Position numbers and translations under genes: made by a program. Under the pieces are notes generated by a model. That model saw only the letters and a list, made by a program, of their open reading frames with translations, made no database searches and was not told the origin of the DNA. Positions 41,546 to 50,090 of a DNA stretch of 64,000 nucleotides are shown here, piece by piece (position 1 is the first letter of the stretch; each line of letters begins with the position of its first letter). The DNA comes from Verrucomicrobiota bacterium (GTDB lineage: Bacteria > Verrucomicrobiota > Verrucomicrobiia > Opitutales > Opitutaceae), in NCBI GenBank assembly GCA_023391285.1, contig JAEWBF010000105.1:1-64000 (forward strand). The letters run 5' to 3'.

Positions 41546-42628
41546 TCACTCCGCCGGCACGACCACCAGATCGTCGACGTGCAACCCGCACCACACGCGA
41601 TCTCCGCGGTGGATCGCCTCCAGCAGCGCGCTTTCATTCGCCACCACCGCCTTCAGCCGCGTGCCGTTCGCCGTCCTCAACTCGAGGTGATCCGTCGCGC
41701 CTTTGAACACTTCCTCTTCCACCACCGCCTCGAACGCGATCTCCGCCGGCACGGCCGACTTCGACACGTGAACCTTTTCCGGACGAATCGAGATCTTCGC
41801 CTTCCGAACGTCTTTCGGCCAACACTCCACCGGCAGCCGAAGCTCCAGTCCGCCTGCGAGCCGCACGATCACACTCGCGCCGTCGATCGCCATCCGTTCC
41901 GCCTCGACCAAATTCGCCTGCCCCACGAAATCCGCGGCAAACGCCGTCGCCGGCCGATGATAGATCTCGTGCGCATCCCCGATCTGCTCGATTCGCCCGC
42001 GATGCACGATCGCAATTCGATCGCTCATCGTCAGCGCCTCTTCCTGATCGTGCGTCACAAAGACAAACGTCATCCCGAGCTGCCGTTGCAGCCGCTTCAA
42101 CTCAAGCTGCATCGTCTGCCGCAGCTTCGCATCGAGCGCCGACAGCGGCTCGTCCAACAGCAACACCGCCGGTCGCGGCGCCAAGGCTCGCGCCAACGCC
42201 ACCCGCTGCCGCTGCCCGCCCGAAAGCTGATGCGGTTTCCGATCCTCGAACCCTTCGAGCGATACCAACCTGATCGTTTCCGCGATCCGCGCAGTTCGCT
42301 CCACTCCCGCCATCTTCTGCATCCTCAACCCAAACGCCACGTTCTCGCGCACCGTGAGATGCGGAAACAGCGCATAGCTTTGAAACACCTGATTCACGTT
42401 CCGCCGATAAGGCGGCACCTGCGTCACATCGCGACCCTCCAGCAGCACGACGCCTTCGTCGGGCGTCTCGAATCCCGCAATCATTCGCAGCATCGTCGTC
42501 TTCCCGCAACCCGACGGCCCCAACAGCGTGAGAAACTCCCCGCGCCGCACCGTCAAATCCACGCCGTCCACCGCCGCAAACTCCCCAAACCGTTTCGTAA
42601 CCGCTCGAAGCTCGACGTGATTCTCCAT
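41546..42628 (-). CDS. potA: spermidine/putrescine ABC transporter ATPase
   Basis: 360 residues. Walker A LLGPSGCGKTTMLRM, Q-loop QSYALFPHLTVREN, signature HQLSGGQRQRVALARAL, Walker B AVLLLDEPLSALD and H-loop VTHDQEEALTMSDRIA. A C-terminal TOBE-type regulatory domain (about 245-360) is present. Energises import of polyamines with PotB/PotC. Last gene of a potC-D-B-A set, separated from potB by a 131-base gap with an inverted repeat. Confidence 0.92.
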   Translation of the reverse strand: MENHVELRAVTKRFGEFAAVDGVDLTVRRGEFLTLLGPSGCGKTTMLRMIAGFETPDEGVVLLEGRDVTQVPPYRRNVNQVFQSYALFPHLTVRENVAFGLRMQKMAGVERTARIAETIRLVSLEGFEDRKPHQLSGGQRQRVALARALAPRPAVLLLDEPLSALDAKLRQTMQLELKRLQRQLGMTFVFVTHDQEEALTMSDRIAIVHRGRIEQIGDAHEIYHRPATAFAADFVGQANLVEAERMAIDGASVIVRLAGGLELRLPVECWPKDVRKAKISIRPEKVHVSKSAVPAEIAFEAVVEEEVFKGATDHLELRTANGTRLKAVVANESALLEAIHRGDRVWCGLHVDDLVVVPAE

Positions 42629-42650
42629 CTTAGCCGGAAAGCCTCAGCAC

Positions 42651-42738
42651 AACCAGAAATGGACAGCAATGAACACGACTAAAAACTGGTTTACGAAATC
42701 CGCTCTGAATCCGTGTTCATCCGTGTCCATCCGTGGTT
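42651..42738. repeat. long inverted repeat between potB and potA
   Basis: Arms 42651-42678 (aaccagaaatggacagcaat...) and 42710-42738 pair imperfectly. Repeated atggaca / atgaaca words; same family as 25082. Confidence 0.75.
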
Positions 42739-42759
42739 CCATTTCTTCTTATTTCCGCC

Positions 42760-43641
42760 TCAAGCCGTCGCGCTCCTCCGCTGTAGTATCCAGTAACTCA
42801 CGACGAACATCAGCGTGAACACTACGCCCAACGCCGCGCCGAACGGCCAGTCTCTCGCTTGGAAGAACTGGTTCTGAATCACGTTGCCGATCATCGGCAC
42901 CCGCGCGCCACCCATCAAATCCGTGATCGCGAACATCCCGATCGCCGGCACGAACACCAGCAGCACGCCCGCATAAATCCCGGGCTTCGTCAGCGGCACG
43001 ATCACTTCCCGAAACGTCCGCAGCGGCCCGCAGCCAAGATCGTGCGCCGCCTCGATCAAAGCTCCGTCTAGCTTCTCCGCGCTCGCATAGATGGGCAGGA
43101 TCATGAAGGGCAAATACGCATACACCAAACCGATCACCACCGCCGTCGGCGTATATAACAACTCCAGCGGTGTTCCGACAATCCGGAGGTGCTGCAGCAA
43201 CGCGCTCAGCAAACCGTCGCTCTTCAAAATCGTGAGCCACGCATACGTGCGAATCAGGAAACTCGTCCAAAACGGGATCATCACCAGAAGCAGCAAGCGC
43301 GCGCGCCAGGTCTCCGACGCCCGCGCAATCACCCACGCCACCGGAAATCCCAACACGATGCAGATCACCGTCGTCAGGCCCGCGTAACCGATCGAACGCG
43401 CGAAGATCCCGAGATACACCGGGCTGAACACGCGCACATAGCTCTCCGTCGAAAACGAAAACACCACCCGACCCAGCTCATCCCGCTCGCAAAAACTATA
43501 AACCGCCAGGATCGCCATCGGCACCACCACGAACGCCGCCAGCCACACCAGCATCGGCGCCAGCATCAACCACCCGACCACGCCCGGACGGCGGCCGATA
43601 GAGCTGACACCAAAGTGGCTCATCCCGTCCGCTGCGCTCAC
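42760..43641 (-). CDS. potB: spermidine/putrescine ABC transporter permease PotB
   Basis: About 293 residues with six predicted membrane helices (LMLAPMLVWLAAFVVVPMAIL is the first). The EAA loop with the ATPase-contact glycine is EAAHDLGCGPLRTFREVIVPLTKPG. Start is GTG 43641, whose GTGA overlaps the potD stop, or ATG 43623. Inner-membrane channel half with PotC. Confidence 0.9.
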   Translation of the reverse strand: MSAADGMSHFGVSSIGRRPGVVGWLMLAPMLVWLAAFVVVPMAILAVYSFCERDELGRVVFSFSTESYVRVFSPVYLGIFARSIGYAGLTTVICIVLGFPVAWVIARASETWRARLLLLVMIPFWTSFLIRTYAWLTILKSDGLLSALLQHLRIVGTPLELLYTPTAVVIGLVYAYLPFMILPIYASAEKLDGALIEAAHDLGCGPLRTFREVIVPLTKPGIYAGVLLVFVPAIGMFAITDLMGGARVPMIGNVIQNQFFQARDWPFGAALGVVFTLMFVVSYWILQRRSATA

Positions 43642-44654
43642 TGCGCGCTCTTCAAATCCGTCACGAGCTGATCGATCGCCGCCGCGCCTTTGCCGATGTC
43701 GCGAAACGTATTGTATTTCTCGATCTTCGGATAACTCGCCGGATTCGCTAGCTGCTCCGGCGTCAGCAGCTTCCGCGCTTCCAGATTAGGATTCGTGTAA
43801 GGAAACTCGTCCGAGATCAATTTGCTCACATCCGGACGCAGGATGTAGTCCAAAAATCTATGCGCTTCCGCCACGTTCTCCGCGCTCGCCGGAATCGCCA
43901 TCACATCGACAAACGGATGCGCGCCTTCTTCCGGCAGGATGTAGGCAAACTTCTTGTCCTCCTCATAAAGCCGCGCCGCCTCGCCGCTCCAGACGACGCC
44001 CAGATCCACTTCGCCGCTCAGCAACGCCGTCTTGGGGCTTTCCGAATCGAACACCTTCACGAGCTTGATCCACTCCGCCAGCACCGGCTTCACCTTCTTC
44101 AGATTGGCCGGCGTGATGTCGTTCTGATCGAGCCCGAGCGTCACCAGCACCCAACTTACCAGCTCGCGGTTGTCATTCACCACGACGATGCGGTTTTTGA
44201 ACTTCGGCTGAAACACATCCTTGTAGCCGCGTATCGGTTCTTTCACGACATCCGTGTTCACCACGATGCCCACCGTCCCGATCATGAAGGGCACCGTGAA
44301 CTTCTGCTCCGGATCGTGCGGCATGCCGAGAAATTCGCGCGCCACGTTCTTCAGATTCGGCACTTTCTTCGCGTCGATCGGGGTGAGCAGCTTGTTCCGG
44401 ATCAACACCTCGGCGATGTAGTCGGGCGGCTGAATCAGGTCGTAGCTCGCGCCGCCCGCCAGCATCTTGGCGAGCATCTCCTCGCCGGACGCAAACGTCT
44501 CATAATTCACCCGAATTCCGGTCTCCTTCGTAAACCCTTCGATCACGGCCTCCGGCACGTATTCGGACCAGGCGAACAGATTCAGTTCGGCAGCACGTGC
44601 TCCGGAGACGACTCCGAGCAACAACACCGCGACGACGGAACGGATCATTTTCAT
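43638..44654 (-). CDS. potD: polyamine-binding periplasmic protein
   Basis: 338 residues with a signal peptide (MIRSVVAVLLLGVVSGARA). PotD/PotF-type solute-binding fold: LNLFAWSEYVPEAVIEGFTKETGIRV at the mature start, ASYDLIQPPDYIAEVLI, VPFMIGTVGIVVNTD, and GVVWSGEAARLYEED. Delivers spermidine or putrescine to PotB/C. Its position between potC and potB is unusual. Confidence 0.92.
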   Translation of the reverse strand: MKMIRSVVAVLLLGVVSGARAAELNLFAWSEYVPEAVIEGFTKETGIRVNYETFASGEEMLAKMLAGGASYDLIQPPDYIAEVLIRNKLLTPIDAKKVPNLKNVAREFLGMPHDPEQKFTVPFMIGTVGIVVNTDVVKEPIRGYKDVFQPKFKNRIVVVNDNRELVSWVLVTLGLDQNDITPANLKKVKPVLAEWIKLVKVFDSESPKTALLSGEVDLGVVWSGEAARLYEEDKKFAYILPEEGAHPFVDVMAIPASAENVAEAHRFLDYILRPDVSKLISDEFPYTNPNLEARKLLTPEQLANPASYPKIEKYNTFRDIGKGAAAIDQLVTDLKSAQ

Positions 44655-44658
44655 GTGA

Positions 44659-45474
44659 TTAGCGATTGAGGCGTTTCAGGTGAGCGGAAAACAAAACGAA
44701 GGCGACGGTGAACAGCACGAACACGGCCGACAACGCATTCAGCATCGGATTCAGCCCCACTTTCGCCATGCCGAAGATCCGCAGCGGCAGCGTCGCCGAT
44801 CCCGGGCTCGCCGTGAAATAGGTCACGATCACTTCGTCCATCGACAGCGTAAAAGCCATCAACGCGCCCGAAACGATCGCCGGCCGCAGATACGGCACGA
44901 CCACCAACCAGAACGCTTTCAGCGGCGTCGCTCCCAAATCCAGCGCCGCCTCCTCCAACGCCGGATCCAGCCCCGCGAGCCGCGCCTGCACCGCTACGAG
45001 CACAAAGGGAAAACAGAACGTCACGTGCGCGATGATCACCGTCGTGAACCCCAATCGCATGCCAATCGTCGAAAACAAGACCAGCAGGCTGATGCCCATG
45101 ATGATTTCCGGCATCATCATTGGAATCCCCACCAGCGTCTGAATCGCCCGCGATCCACGAAACCGGTAGCGGTGCAACAACCACGCGCCCGCCGTGCCCA
45201 CCACCACCGACGCCACCGTCGTCACGCCCGCAATCACCAGGCTGTTCTTCAGCGCCTTCATCAAGGGCGCGTTCGACCAGAGCTGCGCATACCACTTCGT
45301 CGTGAATCCCTGCCACACCACATTCAACCGCGACGCGTTGAACGAATACACCACCAGCACCAGGATCGGCAGGTAGAGAAACACGAACACGCCCGCCGTC
45401 CACGTTCGCAGCGAGAGATCGAGCGCGCGCATTCCATCGAACGGTCTCCGGCGCGACGCATGCGAATGCTTCAT
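44659..45474 (-). CDS. potC: spermidine/putrescine ABC transporter permease PotC
   Basis: From ATG 45474 (MKHSHASRRRPFDGMRALDL) 271 residues; further upstream starts add unconserved sequence. Six membrane helices, first AGVFVFLYLPILVLVVYSF. EAA loop EEAALDLGATPLKAFWLVVVPYLRPA. Ends 4 bases before potD, so it is the first gene of the operon. A GTAG-headed palindrome separates it from the AsmA-like gene upstream. Confidence 0.9.
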   Translation of the reverse strand: MKHSHASRRRPFDGMRALDLSLRTWTAGVFVFLYLPILVLVVYSFNASRLNVVWQGFTTKWYAQLWSNAPLMKALKNSLVIAGVTTVASVVVGTAGAWLLHRYRFRGSRAIQTLVGIPMMMPEIIMGISLLVLFSTIGMRLGFTTVIIAHVTFCFPFVLVAVQARLAGLDPALEEAALDLGATPLKAFWLVVVPYLRPAIVSGALMAFTLSMDEVIVTYFTASPGSATLPLRIFGMAKVGLNPMLNALSAVFVLFTVAFVLFSAHLKRLNR

Positions 45475-45573
45475 GGCAACGCCTCGCAGCATGCGACGCT
45501 CCGCCGACGCTGCGCAAGCCACCGCGCACTCGCCCGTCATCTTTCTCCCACGCCGCCCACGTCGTCGCCCGAG

Positions 45574-45599
45574 GTAGGGCGCGTTGTCCCCAACGCGCC
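45574..45599 (+). repeat. GTAG-headed palindrome before the AsmA-like gene end
   Basis: GTAG, perfect 9-bp stem ggcgcgttg / caacgcgcc, loop tccc. Same loop and length as the unit at 25052 but with compensated stem changes. Confidence 0.85.
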
Positions 45600-45605
45600 G
45601 CTCCC

Positions 45606-48590
45606 CTACTCTTTTCCGCCGCCCAAAATCTTGTTCAACGCATCACCCACGCCCGAACGCTCGAGCGCCAGATTGAGCAACTTCCGTTGCAGGTCGCTCG
45701 TATCCGTTTTCGCCATCGTTCCGCCGATCCGAATTGGCGTCGTGAAACTGGTATAACCCAGCGCATCCTGCTCCGCCTTCAACAGCTTCACCTGCCCGAG
45801 CAACTCTCCCAACCGGCCCCGCGCCGCGAGCGTGAGCTCCAGATCCAGCGCCTGCTGCAACAGCGGCTTCTCCGGATCGTAGGTCACCTGCCCCGCGCCA
45901 CGAATTCGCACAGCCGGAGAAATCAGGGAAAAATCCCGCAGGACCAAATTCATGTTTCCGTCTCGCCCGGTCTGAAAGCTGAGCTGGTCGAAACGAATCT
46001 CCGACAGGATTTTCACGATCTCCTGCGCCGCGGAAATCGTTTCCCCCGCCGAACCTCCCAGCAGCCCGCCCACAATCGACAGCGCCGACGGCGCCGCCTG
46101 CAGCCGATCCGCCGGAAGCACCGTCGCCAGCGCGCGAAACACCCCGCCCGTGCTCGCCACGTCGAAATTCGCCTGCGCCGTTTCAATCACTTCCCCCAAA
46201 TCCGCACCTTGGCCAGCAACGCTTCCCGTGACACTCACCCGAGTCTCCACCGTCGGCAATTTAGCCGGATCGATCGCGCGAAACGCAGGTCCCGTATCGA
46301 AATTATTCACCGCCATTTTCGCCTGCAGCCGATAGGCCGGCTCGCCCGCGGGATCGAACGTCACGCCTCCAGACGCCTTGAGATCACTTTCCGGACCGAA
46401 GCCCGCCTTCACCCCTTCGAAACGCAGCTCGCCCGGATCGATTTTGATCACCCCGCCGACGCCGGTCACTTCATACGCCCCGCCATACACCAACTTGTCG
46501 ACCGCGATCGTCAGCTGGCCCGTCACCGCACTCCAAACCGGCTCCGCGTCCTCATCCGCCTCGTCTTCCGCCGACTCGCCCGCCGGAACGAGCAAAGCCA
46601 ATAATTGCACGTCCTCCACCGCGACGTGCGCTCCAGTCGCGCGCCCGTCGACGTTCCAGCGCTCCCCTTCAGGCACCATCGTGCCCGACAGCTGAAGATC
46701 CGATTTTCGGCCTTCATGCTCGAACAGCAGCGGCAGGTTGAAAGTCACTTTCCCCGCTTCGTCGACGTCTGCGCGCAGTTCCATCGATACGGCCGGCAAA
46801 CTCTGATTGTCGGGTGACGCCAGCTTGGTCAGCGCGACCTTCGTCTCCAAAGCACGGATACCGTCCAGGCTCGCGGAAAATTCCCCTTGGGCGAGTCCCG
46901 ACGCCAGCGCGATCTGTCCCTCCGCGATCGGCTGAGTTTGCCAGCCCGCCAAATCCGCCGTCCACCGTCCGGTCGTCTTGATCGGTTGATTGTCGCCGGC
47001 GAGCTGACCGGCTTTGCCGGAAAAGGAAAGCAGCGTCACGCCGGCGCGGCTCATCTCGATTTTGCCGATCTGCGTCTGCCAGCCTTGCGGGCTGTAATCC
47101 GCCGCCGCCGATACGGCCACATCCACTTCACGCAACAACAGCTCTTCACCCGCAGCCACCGATACGCCCGAAAGCTCGAGCGCATCCGTCACGCGCACCG
47201 AAAGCCCCCCCTCGCGCGCGCTGGCCACGAGTTCGCCCCGCACGTCGCCACCACTGAGTTTCAGTTCCCCCAGAAACGCCGCCGCCCACGCGACCGGCAG
47301 CCCTGTCAGCGAAACGCGCACCAAATCCTTTTCGGGATCCGCAATCCGCAATTCCGCCGTCGATAGATTAAACTCGAACGCCTGCAGCGCCTTCACCGCC
47401 GCCACCGGCGCATTTCCTTCCAAAATCGCATCCAAACGCTCGACCCGCAGCGAATCGCCATGCTGCAACACATCGAAGTCCGCCTGCAGCTTGGTCGCTC
47501 CCACCGCCGACAGCTCCGGCAACAGCAGCTCCAAGCGATTCACCGCCGCGTTCAGCGTTCCGTTTCCTCGCATTTCCTTTTCGGCCAGTTCCGTCTCGAG
47601 GCCGCCGCGGCCGACGAGCGTGAATTCCGGCAGCGGCCGCCCGAGCGCAAACGGCGTCAAATCCGTGTGCCGCACGTCGAGCTGCCAGGTGCCCGCAATC
47701 CGTGACGCCGCCGCGGCAAAGCCCGCGCGAACATCCGCCAAGGACTTTCCGCCGCTCGCGAGCAATAAAACGTAATCTTCGCCGTCCGCCGTGCGCGTCG
47801 CCGACACATCCACGTCGAGTTCAACTCCCCCCGGAACCTGCGTTCCGCTCGCCGATGCCGTCGAATCCGCTGCCACCCGGGAAAAGGTCCGCGGCGTATC
47901 CATCGCCACCGCGATCGCGCTTCGCAACCCCAACGCCCCGCCGTCGATGCCCGGCGAAGAAAGCTCCAGCGCGAATTTCCCTTCCCGACCCGCCGCCAAT
48001 CCTCCCCCGCTCAATCCAACCCGCACGCGCACCGGTCCCGCCTCTCCCACAGCCGGCAGGATCACTTCTCCATCCAACTCCAGTCCGTCCAACGACAAAT
48101 CCACCGGCAACCGCAACGCCGCAAAAACACCGCGAAACACATCCTCCGTGACCGCGTGCGCCGCATACGCAGACGGAAGCAGCGAGAAGGGCTGTGCCAG
48201 TTGATGGTGCCTCTTCGAAGCGTTTTGGAGCAGCTGCGCTGCCACCGCTGGCACACCCGCCGCGTCCCTCAGATCGAGCGTCCATCCTTTCGCCACGAGG
48301 CTGCGCACCTCGACCCGCTCCGACAGTCCGGCCGGCAACACCGGCACGACCGCATCCATTGCAGGCAACGTCAGCCGCGCCCCCTGAGATTCCAGGTTCA
48401 CGTCGCGCACTTGAATCTCCTTCCAGCCCGCGGAAACCGAGCCGATCGTTCCAGCAACGTCAGAGCGGCTCGCAAGCGCCTTGCGCGCGGCCCAGGTCTG
48501 GACCGAGCTGTTGAACACAACAGCCACGGCCACCAACAGCAGGACCACGAAAACGCCCGCGCAGATCAAAATCACGCGACCGGCCTTCAT
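45606..48590 (-). CDS. large AsmA-like inner-membrane-anchored protein
   Basis: 994 residues from ATG 48590 (MKAGRVILICAGVFVVLLLV); ATG 48620 adds ten. One N-terminal membrane helix anchors a long periplasmic part of repetitive beta structure. AsmA-type C-terminal region: RFDQLSFQTGRDGNMNLVLRDFSLISPAVRIRGAGQVTYDPEKPL and the final IRIGGTMAKTDTSDL. Such proteins of the AsmA/TamB group are thought to help lipid or outer-membrane protein transport across the periplasm. Stands alone between terminator and pot operon. Confidence 0.72.
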   Translation of the reverse strand: MKAGRVILICAGVFVVLLLVAVAVVFNSSVQTWAARKALASRSDVAGTIGSVSAGWKEIQVRDVNLESQGARLTLPAMDAVVPVLPAGLSERVEVRSLVAKGWTLDLRDAAGVPAVAAQLLQNASKRHHQLAQPFSLLPSAYAAHAVTEDVFRGVFAALRLPVDLSLDGLELDGEVILPAVGEAGPVRVRVGLSGGGLAAGREGKFALELSSPGIDGGALGLRSAIAVAMDTPRTFSRVAADSTASASGTQVPGGVELDVDVSATRTADGEDYVLLLASGGKSLADVRAGFAAAASRIAGTWQLDVRHTDLTPFALGRPLPEFTLVGRGGLETELAEKEMRGNGTLNAAVNRLELLLPELSAVGATKLQADFDVLQHGDSLRVERLDAILEGNAPVAAVKALQAFEFNLSTAELRIADPEKDLVRVSLTGLPVAWAAAFLGELKLSGGDVRGELVASAREGGLSVRVTDALELSGVSVAAGEELLLREVDVAVSAAADYSPQGWQTQIGKIEMSRAGVTLLSFSGKAGQLAGDNQPIKTTGRWTADLAGWQTQPIAEGQIALASGLAQGEFSASLDGIRALETKVALTKLASPDNQSLPAVSMELRADVDEAGKVTFNLPLLFEHEGRKSDLQLSGTMVPEGERWNVDGRATGAHVAVEDVQLLALLVPAGESAEDEADEDAEPVWSAVTGQLTIAVDKLVYGGAYEVTGVGGVIKIDPGELRFEGVKAGFGPESDLKASGGVTFDPAGEPAYRLQAKMAVNNFDTGPAFRAIDPAKLPTVETRVSVTGSVAGQGADLGEVIETAQANFDVASTGGVFRALATVLPADRLQAAPSALSIVGGLLGGSAGETISAAQEIVKILSEIRFDQLSFQTGRDGNMNLVLRDFSLISPAVRIRGAGQVTYDPEKPLLQQALDLELTLAARGRLGELLGQVKLLKAEQDALGYTSFTTPIRIGGTMAKTDTSDLQRKLLNLALERSGVGDALNKILGGGKE

Positions 48591-48637
48591 TGGGGAGAGA
48601 GACACTTTGGAATCACGCAAGTTGCGCCTGTTGACGC

Positions 48638-48664
48638 AAAAACGCGCAGTCCGTTACTGCGCGT
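48638..48664 (-). terminator. terminator of the marR-mfp-rnd-tolC operon
   Basis: Perfect 9-bp stem 48642-48650 with 48656-48664, loop of 5. On the minus strand it is followed by TTTTT (complement of 48638-48642). Confidence 0.8.
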
Positions 48665-48730
48665 TCTGCAACGAACGCATCGTTCACCGACGACCGCGTT
48701 GGGGCGAATCGTCGACGTTCGACGCTCAAC

Positions 48731-50080
48731 TCACTGCGCTACGAGCGCGTCCGTCAAACCCATCGCGCGCCGCAGAGCGGCAACCGCGACGTTGTAATTG
48801 TAATAGGCTTGAACCTGGTTGCTGCGCGCCGTCGTGAGTTCGACCTGCGCCTGTAAAACGTCGAGCTGCGTGCCCGTGCCCGCGCTGTAACGCGCATTCG
48901 CCAGACGAACCGCCTCCTCCGCCTGCTCAACCACGCGACTGGACGCTTGGACGAGCTCCACGGCTTCCTGCCAGGACGAATACGCCTGGCGAACCTGGAT
49001 GTCCGCCGCCAGCTGGAACTCGGTCAGGCTCAATCGCGCCTGCTCCACGATCGAACGAGCGCGGGCAACGCGACCGGCCGTCGCGCGGCCGTCGAAGATA
49101 TCCCAGTTGGATTGCAACCCGACGAACGCGCCATCACGCGCGCCATCGAAGGGATTCGTGCGTCGGTTGCTCAACTGCCAGCCGGCCACCACCGCGAGCG
49201 TCGGGAAATATCCCGAACGCGCCGTGATAATCCCCTGCTCGCTCGCTTCGGTGAGCTTCGCGATGCGTTGGAGGTCAGGCCGGTTCGCGCGCGCCGATTC
49301 CGTCGCGCTCTGCAAATCGAACTCCGTCTGCTCGTAGGTCAGCGCGCCCACGACTTCCGGCGCTTGATCGAGTGCATCCGGGCGACGCGGCGACAAGCCG
49401 AGCGACTGCCGCAGCGCTTCGATCGCTAGGCGATAATCGTTGCGCGCCGTGATGAGCGGCGTGCGAGCGTTCGCCACCGCAACCTCCGCGCGCAACCGCT
49501 CGAAGCCCGATACCGTGCCGGCTTCGAACCGGTCGGTCGCCGTCTTCAACTGTTGCTCGAGCAATCGCAGGTTTTCCTCCTGCACGGTGATGCGGTCACG
49601 GGCGAGCAGCACCTGATAGTAGTTGGTGCGAACATCGAGCAGCGCATCGTTGATCACGGCCTGCAAATCCAGGATCGCCGCTTCACGCGCGAGATCGGCG
49701 CTCTTGATGGCCGAGCGAATGCCTCCCCCCGCGAACAACGCCTGGCTCGCATTGATCCGCATCGACCAGGCCCGATCGCTCGGGGGCGAGAACTGCGAAA
49801 TCTCGCGCTCGTTCAATTGAAACGACCCGCCGGCGTTCACGTTGGGAATCGCCTGCGCCCTCACCTCGAGAAGAACGCCCTCCTGCTCGCGAATGCGTTC
49901 CCGCGCCTGGCGAATCGCAAAGTTGTTCTCGATCGCATAGCCGATCGCCGTGCTGAGATCGATGACCTCCGGCTCGGGAGGCGGCGGTTGCGAGGCGGAC
50001 GTCGCCGCGAACGACGCCGCTGCCAGTGAGACTGCGGCCAGCAGGGACGCCGACCGGAGTGGAAATTGCGCAAACTTCAT
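48731..50080 (-). CDS. TolC-family outer-membrane efflux channel
   Basis: 449 residues from ATG 50080 (MKFAQFPLRSASLLAAVSLA), with a cleavable signal peptide. Two repeats of long helices with strands typical of outer membrane efflux proteins: DLSTAIGYAIENNFAIRQARERI near 40, ANRPDLQRIAKLTEASEQGIITARSGYFPTLAVVAGWQ near 265, and LANARYSAGTGTQLDVLQAQVELTTARSN near 400. Forms the exit duct for the RND pump encoded just upstream. Gap to the pump gene is 10 bases. Confidence 0.92.
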   Translation of the reverse strand: MKFAQFPLRSASLLAAVSLAAASFAATSASQPPPPEPEVIDLSTAIGYAIENNFAIRQARERIREQEGVLLEVRAQAIPNVNAGGSFQLNEREISQFSPPSDRAWSMRINASQALFAGGGIRSAIKSADLAREAAILDLQAVINDALLDVRTNYYQVLLARDRITVQEENLRLLEQQLKTATDRFEAGTVSGFERLRAEVAVANARTPLITARNDYRLAIEALRQSLGLSPRRPDALDQAPEVVGALTYEQTEFDLQSATESARANRPDLQRIAKLTEASEQGIITARSGYFPTLAVVAGWQLSNRRTNPFDGARDGAFVGLQSNWDIFDGRATAGRVARARSIVEQARLSLTEFQLAADIQVRQAYSSWQEAVELVQASSRVVEQAEEAVRLANARYSAGTGTQLDVLQAQVELTTARSNQVQAYYNYNVAVAALRRAMGLTDALVAQ

Positions 50081-50090
50081 AAGGTTCGAC

